From: Burkholderiales bacterium UBA1834
Lineage (GTDB): Bacteria; Pseudomonadota; Gammaproteobacteria; Burkholderiales; Burkholderiaceae_C
DNA length: 12,359 bases
Direction of reading: 5' to 3'
Assembly: GCA_002339015.1 (NCBI GenBank)
Contig: DDJC01000017.1
Coordinates: forward strand, 1 to 12,359
A model generated the notes under the pieces. That model had not been told where the DNA came from and did no database searches. It saw only the letters and a program-made list of their open reading frames with translations. Below are positions 6,499 through 12,359 of the stretch, piece after piece. The stretch's first letter is position 1. The number at the start of each line of letters is the position of its first letter. Both the position numbers and the translations under genes were made by a program.

Positions 6499-7908
6499 AT
6501 GAAAGACGGTTACCTTGACTTTGCCAACTCCCCGATGGGCGCCAAGCTGGTGAATGCCCTGGGGCTGCCAAAGCCCCTGCCGCTGGAGCGCTACAAGCCC
6601 GGCCAGCCCGTCGTTCAAGGCACCGTCCTGATTGGAGGCAGCGCCGATTCGCAGATTCTGGAATCTCTGGCCGCCGTGATGAAATCCATCGGCGCCCAGA
6701 CCTTGGCCCACGAGCGCGTGCCGCAGTGGATCGCCACCGCCAACAAGGTGGGGCTGACCACCGGCCGTTGGGGCAGCAACGGCCAGCCCGGCGAGAAGGT
6801 CAAGGCCCTGGTGTTCGACGCCACCGGCCTGGCCGACAGTACCCAGAGCGACGCGCTGTACTGGTTCTTCCACGACGCGGCCCGTTCGGTGCTGCCCTCT
6901 GGCCGCGTGGTCATCATCGGCCGCCCGCCTGAAGAGTGCAGCTCGCCCCGCAAGGCCACCGTGCAGCGCTCGCTTGAGGGCCTGAGCCGATCGCTGGGCA
7001 AGGAGCTCAAGAAGGGCGCCACCGCCCAGCTGGTCTATGTCTCCGAAGGTGCCGAAGCCAACCTGGAATCGACCCTGCGTTTCCTGCTGTCGGCCCGCTC
7101 CACTTACGTGTCGGCCCAGGTCGTGCGTGTGGGCAAGCCCGTGAGCGATGTGGTCATCCCGGCTGACTGGGCCAAGCCGCTGGCCGGCAAGAAAGTGCTG
7201 GTCACCGGTGCCTCGCGGGGCATCGGTGCTGCCATCGCCGAGGTGATGGCCCGTGACGGCGCCGACGTGATCGCGCTGGACGTGCCCCAGGCGCAAGAGG
7301 GCCTGAACGAAGTCGCCAAGAAGCTGGGTGGCAAGGCCATCGCGCTGGACATCGGCACTGCCGATGCGCCCCAGAAGCTGGTCGAGGCCGCCCGAGCCGA
7401 TGGCGGCTGGGATGTCATCGTGCACAACGCCGGCATCACCCGCGACAAGACCATCGCCAACATGAAGGAACATCTCTGGCAGTTGGTGGTCAACGTGAAC
7501 CTGTCGACGCAGGAGCGCATCAATGACGCGCTGGTCGAGTCGGGTGCGCTGCGTCCCGGTGGCCGCATCGTCTGCGTGTCGTCGATCTCGGGCATCGCCG
7601 GCAACATGGGCCAGACCAATTACGCTGTCTCCAAGGCCGGTGTGATCGGCATGGTGCAGAGCAACGCCCCGATCTACGCGCAAAAGGGCATCACCATCAA
7701 CGCGGTGGCCCCGGGCTTCATCGAGACCGCCATGACGGCCGCCATCCCCTTTGCCATCCGTGAAGCCGGCCGCCGCATGAACTCCATGAGCCAGGGCGGC
7801 CAGCCGGTCGATGTGGCCGAAGCCATCGGCTGGTTCGCCAGCCCCGCCTCCAGCGGGCTGACGGGCAACACCATCCGCGTTTGCGGCCAGAGCCTGATTG
7901 GCGCGTGA
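6499..7908 (+). CDS. High-molecular-weight 3-oxoacyl-(ACP/CoA) reductase, FabG4 type
   Basis: A 469-residue, two-domain member of the short-chain dehydrogenase/reductase family. The C-terminal half (about 225-469) is a complete FabG domain: cofactor motif TGASRGIG (236-243), NAG (310-312), Asn334, Ser362, and the YxxxK pair Tyr375/Lys379, with the FabG-like NAVAPGFIETAM. The N-terminal 215 residues are a flavodoxin-like, presumably non-catalytic domain, as in mycobacterial FabG4 (about 454 residues). Ordinary FabG is about 245 residues. FabG4-type enzymes reduce 3-ketoacyl-CoA or -ACP to the (R)-3-hydroxy form, often with NADH. The frame is open back to 6289, but the ATG at 6499 (MKDGYLDFANSP) is preferred: it has a weak AGAGA upstream, and the longer form would overlap the TetR gene. 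The hydratase gene follows after 22 bases. Confidence 0.9.
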   Translation: MKDGYLDFANSPMGAKLVNALGLPKPLPLERYKPGQPVVQGTVLIGGSADSQILESLAAVMKSIGAQTLAHERVPQWIATANKVGLTTGRWGSNGQPGEKVKALVFDATGLADSTQSDALYWFFHDAARSVLPSGRVVIIGRPPEECSSPRKATVQRSLEGLSRSLGKELKKGATAQLVYVSEGAEANLESTLRFLLSARSTYVSAQVVRVGKPVSDVVIPADWAKPLAGKKVLVTGASRGIGAAIAEVMARDGADVIALDVPQAQEGLNEVAKKLGGKAIALDIGTADAPQKLVEAARADGGWDVIVHNAGITRDKTIANMKEHLWQLVVNVNLSTQERINDALVESGALRPGGRIVCVSSISGIAGNMGQTNYAVSKAGVIGMVQSNAPIYAQKGITINAVAPGFIETAMTAAIPFAIREAGRRMNSMSQGGQPVDVAEAIGWFASPASSGLTGNTIRVCGQSLIGA

Positions 7909-7930
7909 CGGCTGACGCGGGATCGTCGAC

Positions 7931-8791
7931 ATGAAGATCATCGAAGTCAACAAGCTGCCCAGCGCGCTGTCGCTCAACATCGGTGCGCTGCGCTCAAGCA
8001 GCAAGCGCCCCGGCATGGTCGAGGCGCTGCCCCAGGTCACGTACGTGCGCCCCAGGGTGGTGATCGACGGCAAGGATGTGGCCAAGTACGCCAAGGTCTG
8101 CGGTTTCTCCCGGGCGCATGGCGTGCCCATGCTGTATCCGCACCTGCACGCCTTTCCACTGGCCATGATGCTGTTCGGCTCGCGGCGCTTTCCGTGGCCC
8201 GCCATGGGGCTGGTGCACCTGGCCAACAGTGCCCGGTTGCTCAAGCGCATCAACGTGGGCGACGAACTGCGCATCGAGATGACCACCGGCGAGCTGTACG
8301 CCCACGACAAGGGGCAGGTCTTCACGCTGCACGCCCGCGCCCTGCGTGCGGGCGAGGTGGTGTGGGAAAGCACCTGGACCCTGCTGCGCATGGGCGTGCG
8401 CAACCCCAGGGGCGAGCCCTACACCAGCGCGCTGATCGACGAGACGCCGATCTCCCACCAGGCCGATTTCTTTGCCCCCGCGGGCATCGGTCGGCGCTAC
8501 GGGCTGGTTTCGGGTGACGTCAACCCGATCCACATGTCGGCGCTCACGGCCAAGTTCCTGGGCTTTCGCAAGGCCATCGCCCATGGCATGTGGACCAAGG
8601 CCCGCGCCCTGGCCATGCTGATGCCGCGCGAGGCCGTGGACCATGCCGAGGTGATCGTCGAGTTCAAGACGCCGCTGTTCCTGCCGGCCAGGGCCTCGCT
8701 GTGGGCCGCCCGCCAGGAGTCGGGCTCCCTGTTCGAGGTCCGCAATTCCAAGGGCGACAAGCCCCACCTGCGTGGCCGGGTCACCTACTGA
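7931..8791 (+). CDS. MaoC-family (R)-specific enoyl-CoA hydratase/3-hydroxyacyl dehydratase, HtdX-like
   Basis: A 286-residue double-hotdog protein. The C-terminal hotdog carries the hydratase-2 motif RYGLVSGDVNPIH with catalytic Asp196 and His201, followed by AIAHGMWTKARAL, which usually forms the central hotdog helix. The N-terminal half (about 40-160) looks like a degenerate hotdog with YPHLHAFPLAMML, typical of the two-domain enzymes. The length is close to mycobacterial HtdX (about 280). It hydrates trans-2-enoyl-CoA to (R)-3-hydroxyacyl-CoA, or the reverse. Its stereochemistry matches FabG rather than FadB, so the reductase 22 bases upstream is its natural partner. The ATG at 7931 has a weak GGGA upstream. 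Almost certainly in one operon with its neighbours. Confidence 0.88.
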   Translation: MKIIEVNKLPSALSLNIGALRSSSKRPGMVEALPQVTYVRPRVVIDGKDVAKYAKVCGFSRAHGVPMLYPHLHAFPLAMMLFGSRRFPWPAMGLVHLANSARLLKRINVGDELRIEMTTGELYAHDKGQVFTLHARALRAGEVVWESTWTLLRMGVRNPRGEPYTSALIDETPISHQADFFAPAGIGRRYGLVSGDVNPIHMSALTAKFLGFRKAIAHGMWTKARALAMLMPREAVDHAEVIVEFKTPLFLPARASLWAARQESGSLFEVRNSKGDKPHLRGRVTY

Positions 8792-8836
8792 TCCCACCGG
8801 CCGCCCCCATCTGACGTTCCAATACACACCGATTCC

Positions 8837-8840
8837 AGGA
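8837..8840 (+). promoter_or_regulatory. Ribosome binding site of the thiolase
   Basis: AGGA lies 7 bases before the ATG at 8848, a good spacing. It supports that start and independent translation across the 56-base gap after the hydratase. Confidence 0.6.
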
Positions 8841-8847
8841 TTCAAAC

Positions 8848-10143
8848 ATGAGCAGCACCATCCGCCGCGTCGCCATCATCGGTGGCAACCGCATTCCCTT
8901 CGCCCGTTCCAACACTGTCTACTCGCACGAATCCAACCAGGAGATGCTGACCGCCACGCTGCAAGGCCTCGTGGACCGCTTCAACCTGCATGGCGAGCGC
9001 CTCGGCGATGTCGCCGCCGGCGCCGTGATGAAGCACTCGCGTGACTTCAACCTGGTGCGCGAATCCGTGCTGTCGACCACGCTGTCGCCGCAGACCCCTG
9101 CCTACGACCTGCAGCAGGCCTGCGGCACCGGCTTGGAAGCGATCATGCTGGTGGCCAACAAGATCGCCCTGGGCCACATCGAGGTCGGCATCGGCGGTGG
9201 CGTGGACACCACGTCCGACGCGCCCATCGGCGTCAACGAGAAGATGCGCAAGATCCTGCTGGAAGCCAACCGTGGCAAGAGCACCGGCGCCCAGCTCAAG
9301 ACGCTGTCCAAAATCCGCCCCTCGATGCTGGTCAAGCCCAACATCCCCAGGAACGGCGAGCCGCGTACCGGCTTTTCCATGGGTGAGCACGCCGAACTGA
9401 TGGCCCGCGAGTGGGGCATCCCGCGTGAAGAGCAGGACCAGCTGGCCCTGGCCTCGCACCAGAACCTGGCCCGTGCCTACAAGGAGGGCTTCTTCGCCGA
9501 CCTGATGACCCCGTACAAGGGCGTGACCAAGGACAACAACCTGCGCGAAGGCATCACCATCGAGAAGCTGCGCACGCTCAAGCCCTGCTTTGACAAGAAG
9601 GTCGCTCCCGGCCAGGGCACGCTCACGCCCGCCAACTCCACGCCTCTGACCGACGGCGCCTCGGCCGTGCTGCTGGCCAGCGAAGAGTGGGCCAAGGCCC
9701 ACAACCTGCCCGTGCAGGCCTACATCACCTTCAGCGAAGTGGCCGCCGTGGACTTCTTCGGCCCGCAGAAGGAAGGTCTGCTGATGGCCCCGGCCTACGC
9801 CGTGCCGCGCATGCTGGCCCGCGCTGGTATCAGCCTGCAGGATTTCGATTTCTACGAGATCCACGAAGCCTTCGCCGCGCAGGTGCTGTGCACATTGAAG
9901 GCCTGGGAAGACGCCAAGTACTGCAAGGAAAAGCTGGGCCTGGACGCGCCCCTGGGGTCGATCGACCGCAGCAAGCTCAACATCAACGGCTCGTCGCTCG
10001 CTGCCGGCCACCCCTTCGCCGCGACCGGTGGCCGCATCGTGGCCACCCTGGCCAAGATGCTCAACCAGCGAGGCTCCGGCCGTGGTCTTATCTCCATCTG
10101 CGCCGCCGGTGGCCAGGGCGTGGTCGCCATCCTGGAGCGCTGA
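8848..10143 (+). CDS. Thiolase (acetyl-CoA acyltransferase), FadI/FadA2 type
   Basis: A 431-residue thiolase with all catalytic parts: nucleophile Cys92 in QQACGTGLEA, HEAF at 339-342, His388 in AAGHPFAATGGR, and the proton-relay Cys418 in CAAGGQG. HEAF in place of NEAF, and GHPFAATG in place of GHPxGxSG, point to the FadI/trifunctional-beta and FadA2 branch rather than the biosynthetic PhaA branch, although chain-length preference cannot be read from this. It cleaves 3-ketoacyl-CoA with CoA to acetyl-CoA plus a shortened acyl-CoA, or condenses in reverse. It is in line with the reductase and hydratase genes and would complete their cycle. FadA2 sits beside FabG4 and HtdX in mycobacteria. The ATG at 8848 has a good AGGA. 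Confidence 0.93.
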   Translation: MSSTIRRVAIIGGNRIPFARSNTVYSHESNQEMLTATLQGLVDRFNLHGERLGDVAAGAVMKHSRDFNLVRESVLSTTLSPQTPAYDLQQACGTGLEAIMLVANKIALGHIEVGIGGGVDTTSDAPIGVNEKMRKILLEANRGKSTGAQLKTLSKIRPSMLVKPNIPRNGEPRTGFSMGEHAELMAREWGIPREEQDQLALASHQNLARAYKEGFFADLMTPYKGVTKDNNLREGITIEKLRTLKPCFDKKVAPGQGTLTPANSTPLTDGASAVLLASEEWAKAHNLPVQAYITFSEVAAVDFFGPQKEGLLMAPAYAVPRMLARAGISLQDFDFYEIHEAFAAQVLCTLKAWEDAKYCKEKLGLDAPLGSIDRSKLNINGSSLAAGHPFAATGGRIVATLAKMLNQRGSGRGLISICAAGGQGVVAILER

Positions 10144-10161
10144 GCCAGTCGTGCTTGGTAC

Positions 10162-10192
10162 CCCAGGGTTCCACCTAAATGAAAACCCTGGG
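10162..10192 (+). terminator. Perfect 9-bp inverted repeat after the thiolase: likely terminator, possibly an operator
   Basis: CCCAGGGTT (10162-10170) and AACCCTGGG (10184-10192) form a perfect 9-bp stem with a 13-base loop, starting 18 bases after the thiolase stop. The downstream TTGTTCG is a broken U-tract, so termination may be partial. It would separate the fabG-maoC-thiolase unit from fadD. As it is also in the fadD upstream region, a protein-binding palindrome is a live alternative. Confidence 0.45.
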
Positions 10193-10302
10193 TTGTTCGC
10201 GTAAATTTGCTTCTTTTGCGGCTTGTTACGGGGCGATCCCTGCATGAAGGATCCAAACCGCGACAGGCCGACAAAGGCCATAACAAGGGTGCGCAGGCGC
10301 CC

Positions 10303-10308
10303 GAGGAG
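10303..10308 (+). promoter_or_regulatory. Ribosome binding site that fixes the fadD start
   Basis: GAGGAG lies 6 bases before the ATG at 10315, an optimal Shine-Dalgarno site. The frame is open from a TTG at 10207, but that start has no such site, so 10315 is chosen. Confidence 0.75.
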
Positions 10309-10314
10309 ACATGC

Positions 10315-12066
10315 ATGAGCCAAGCAGCCGCGGCCGTTGAGCCTACGCCCCAGTCGATCGTCAACCCGGACGGCACCACCAACCGGATATGGCTTTCGTC
10401 CTACGTGAAGGGCGTGGTGCACGACATCGATCTGGACAAGTACCAGTCGCTCAACGATTACTTCGACGAGTGCATCAACAAGTTCCGCGACCGGCCTGGC
10501 TTCGTCAGCATCGGCACGGAAATGTCGAACGACCTGTTCGACCGCCGCGTCAAGGCATTTACTGGCTATCTGCAGAGCATCGGCGTGAAGAAGGGCGACC
10601 GCGTCGCCATCATGCTGCCCAACACGCTGCAGTACCCCGTCACGCTGTTCGCCGTGCTGCGCCTGGGCGCCGTGGTGGTGAACGTGAACCCGCTGTACAC
10701 GGCGCGCGAACTGAACCACACGCTCAACGATTCGGGCGCCGAGGTCATCATCGTGATGGAGACCTTTGCCAAGACGCTGGAAGAAGCCAAGAAGGGCACC
10801 AAACTCAAGCATGTGGTGCTCACGCAGATCGGCGATCTGCTGGCCGAAGGCTGGTTCAATCCCAAGGGCTGGGCGCTGAACTTCGTGCTGCGCAAGGTGC
10901 AGAAGATGGTGCCGGCCTACAGCCTGCCCGGCGCCACCTGGTACCGAGATGCGCTCAAGAATGGCGCCCAGGTGCAGGTCAAGCCCGTGAAGGTGGTGCC
11001 TGATGACCTGGCCTTCCTGCAATACACCGGCGGTACGACCGGCGTGGCCAAGGGCGCGATGCTCACGCACCGCAACATCCTGGCCAACTGCCAGCAGGCC
11101 CTGGCCTTCGCCGAAGGCCAATTGACGGGTGAGACCGAGACCGTGGTCACGCTCATCCCGATGTACCACATCTTCTCGCTGACGGTGAACGGCCTGATCT
11201 TCATGGCGCTGGGCGGCCGCAACATCCTGGTGGCCAACCCGCGTGACACCAAGCGCGTGATGATGATCCTGAAGAACGAGAAGTTCTCGGGGATCACCGG
11301 CGTGAACACGCTGTTCGCGTCTTTCCTCGATGATCCCGCCTTCGCCAAGCTGGATTTCTCCAAGCTCAAGTTGTCGATCGCCGGCGGCATGGCGCTTCAG
11401 CGCGGCGTGGCCGAGCGCTGGAAGGAAGTCACCCGCACCTCCATCGTCGAAGGCTATGGCTTGACCGAATGCTCGCCGATCGTGTCGCAAGCACCGGTGG
11501 ACCTCTCCAAGGAGCAACCCACCTTCACCGGTTCGATCGGTGTGCCCGTGCCGTCCACCGAAGTGCGCTGCCGCCGTGACGATGGCTCGTGGGCCAACAT
11601 CGGCGAGCCCGGCGAGCTGTGCGTGCGCGGCCCACAGGTCATGAAGGGCTACTGGAACCGCCCCGAAGCCACCGCCGAGGTCATCGACCAGGACGGCTGG
11701 CTGGCCACCGGCGACATCGCCGTGATGGATGAGCGCGGCTTCCTGAAGATCGTTGACCGCAAGAAGGACATGATCCTGGTCTCGGGCTTCAACGTGTACC
11801 CGAACGAGATCGAAGACGTGGTCGCCATGCACCCCGACGTCAAGGAAGTGGCCGCCATCGGCGTGCCCGATTCCGTGGCTGGCGAGCGCGTGAAGGTCAT
11901 TATCGTGCCGCGCAACGCCAGCCTGACCAAGGAAAGCGTGATCGAGCATTGCCGCAAGAACCTGACCGGCTACAAGATCCCCCGCATCGTCGAGTTCCGC
12001 AGCACCGAGCTGCCCAAATCGCCCGTGGGCAAGATCCTGCGCCGCGAACTGCGCGACGGCAAGTGA
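10315..12066 (+). CDS. fadD: Long-chain fatty-acid-CoA ligase FadD
   Basis: A 583-residue adenylate-forming acyl-CoA synthetase that activates fatty acids with ATP and CoA through an acyl-AMP. It carries the ANL-family signatures: P-loop YTGGTTGVAKG (237-247), EGYGLTE (379-385), GWLATGD (461-467), the FACS signature RKKDMILVSGFNVYPNEIE (482-500), and the C-terminal catalytic Lys573 in SPVGKILRREL. The wording across the whole protein is close to E. coli FadD (about 561 residues). The extra length is mainly an Ala/Pro-rich N-terminal stretch of about 24 residues with no clear function. It acts at the inner face of the membrane, coupling fatty-acid uptake to activation. It stands 171 bases after the thiolase, so it may have its own promoter. 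A strong terminator follows. Confidence 0.96.
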   Translation: MSQAAAAVEPTPQSIVNPDGTTNRIWLSSYVKGVVHDIDLDKYQSLNDYFDECINKFRDRPGFVSIGTEMSNDLFDRRVKAFTGYLQSIGVKKGDRVAIMLPNTLQYPVTLFAVLRLGAVVVNVNPLYTARELNHTLNDSGAEVIIVMETFAKTLEEAKKGTKLKHVVLTQIGDLLAEGWFNPKGWALNFVLRKVQKMVPAYSLPGATWYRDALKNGAQVQVKPVKVVPDDLAFLQYTGGTTGVAKGAMLTHRNILANCQQALAFAEGQLTGETETVVTLIPMYHIFSLTVNGLIFMALGGRNILVANPRDTKRVMMILKNEKFSGITGVNTLFASFLDDPAFAKLDFSKLKLSIAGGMALQRGVAERWKEVTRTSIVEGYGLTECSPIVSQAPVDLSKEQPTFTGSIGVPVPSTEVRCRRDDGSWANIGEPGELCVRGPQVMKGYWNRPEATAEVIDQDGWLATGDIAVMDERGFLKIVDRKKDMILVSGFNVYPNEIEDVVAMHPDVKEVAAIGVPDSVAGERVKVIIVPRNASLTKESVIEHCRKNLTGYKIPRIVEFRSTELPKSPVGKILRRELRDGK

Positions 12067-12130
12067 TGCTGGGCTGACAGGGCAGGGGCCTGCAAGCCCT
12101 TGTCCGGTTGAGCCAGTTCAAGCCAGGTGC

Positions 12131-12167
12131 AACCCGCCATGCCTTCACGGGGCTGGCGGGTTCTTTT
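12131..12167 (+). terminator. Rho-independent terminator after fadD
   Basis: AACCCGCCA (12131-12139) pairs perfectly with TGGCGGGTT (12154-12162) across a 14-base loop that can itself form a short GCC/GGC pairing. It is followed by C and then TTTT (12164-12167). The GC-rich stem and T-run are a classical intrinsic terminator, 64 bases after the fadD stop. Confidence 0.85.
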
Positions 12168-12181
12168 ATGGGGTTTGGCCA

Positions 12182-12187
12182 CACAAT
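12182..12187 (+). promoter_or_regulatory. Candidate -10 element close to the thioesterase start
   Basis: CACAAT matches TATAAT at 4 of 6 positions and ends 6 bases before the ATG at 12194. That predicts a nearly leaderless message, consistent with the absence of a Shine-Dalgarno sequence. It lies just after the fadD terminator. No convincing -35 is seen. Confidence 0.25.
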
Positions 12188-12193
12188 CGGGCC

Positions 12194-12359
12194 ATGGCCC
12201 AACGAGAAGATTTCCCTTTCATCCACCGTCTGCGCGTGCGTTGGCAAGAGGTCGACGCCCAGAAGGTGGTCTTCAACGGACACTACCTGAGCTACCTGGA
12301 TGTGGCCATGTCCGAGTACTGGCGCGCGGTCGGCCTGCCGTACCCGGAAGGCATGACCC
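12194..12359 (+). CDS. Hotdog-fold acyl-CoA thioesterase (YbgC/FadM type), N-terminal part, runs off the window
   Basis: The first 55 residues start MAQREDFPFIHRLRVRW and continue QEVDAQKVVFNGHYLSYLDV, which is the start of a 4-hydroxybenzoyl-CoA-thioesterase-type hotdog. The Asp in EVDAQKVVFNGHYLSYLD sits where the catalytic Asp of YbgC/4HBT enzymes lies, followed by the Asn/His and Tyr-Leu of the central helix. Such enzymes hydrolyse acyl-CoA to free acid and CoA; whole proteins are about 130-150 residues, so about 80-100 remain downstream. It follows the fadD terminator and so is its own transcription unit, but its position beside a synthetase suggests acyl-CoA pool control. Chain-length preference cannot be told. 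The ATG has no Shine-Dalgarno sequence. Confidence 0.82.
   Translation, partial: MAQREDFPFIHRLRVRWQEVDAQKVVFNGHYLSYLDVAMSEYWRAVGLPYPEGMT

Noticed and set aside
6463..8403. A 646-codon minus-strand open frame opposite the reductase and hydratase
   Set aside because: Antisense shadow; the plus-strand genes have complete catalytic residues and the shadow has none.
8842..11949. A 1035-codon open frame on the minus strand opposite the thiolase and fadD
   Set aside because: It runs antisense through two well-supported genes and the gap between them. Its translation is low-complexity, rich in His, Gln, Gly, Arg and Ala, with no recognisable domain. Long antisense frames are expected in high-GC DNA.
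1..12359. Mobile element, CRISPR array, RNA gene or defence system
   Set aside because: No transposase, integrase, terminal repeats, spaced direct repeats, tRNA/rRNA-like segment or defence protein motif was found on either strand.

Overview
The window is high-GC, densely coded DNA with short intergenic gaps. Its genes resemble those of a betaproteobacterium, probably Burkholderiales and perhaps Comamonadaceae or a relative. That placement is inferred from protein similarity and base composition; no rRNA or other strong taxonomic marker is present. I see no tRNA, rRNA, CRISPR array, insertion sequence, integrase or att-like repeat. It reads as ordinary chromosome, and no gap between genes reaches 300 bases.

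Left part (1-5541): the 3' end of tex, an RNA-binding transcription accessory factor; a glutathione S-transferase-like protein; a patatin-like lipase 27 bases downstream of it; a CNNM/CorC-type membrane protein that closely resembles the E. coli polyamine exporter PaeA (YtfL); and, on the minus strand, a CapA-family metallophosphatase-like protein whose 3' end overlaps the 3' end of the PaeA-like gene by 22 bases.

Right part (5649-12359): a coherent fatty-acid/acyl-CoA locus on the plus strand. It holds a PsrA-type TetR regulator with a candidate operator just upstream of its own gene, a high-molecular-weight FabG-type 3-oxoacyl reductase, a MaoC-type (R)-specific enoyl-CoA hydratase, a FadI/FadA2-type thiolase, a FadD-type long-chain acyl-CoA synthetase and the start of a hotdog-fold acyl-CoA thioesterase. 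FadD would load fatty acids onto CoA. The hydratase, reductase and thiolase together interconvert enoyl-CoA, (R)-3-hydroxyacyl-CoA, 3-ketoacyl-CoA and acetyl-CoA. The thioesterase would release free acid, and the TetR protein would sense acyl chains and gate expression.

The most notable points are three. The reductase-hydratase-thiolase trio matches the mycobacterial FabG4-HtdX-FadA2 neighbourhood. A PsrA-consensus palindrome lies upstream of the regulator. The window has no acyl-CoA dehydrogenase and no (S)-specific FadB-type enzyme, so this is not a standard beta-oxidation operon. I found no clearly unprecedented system.
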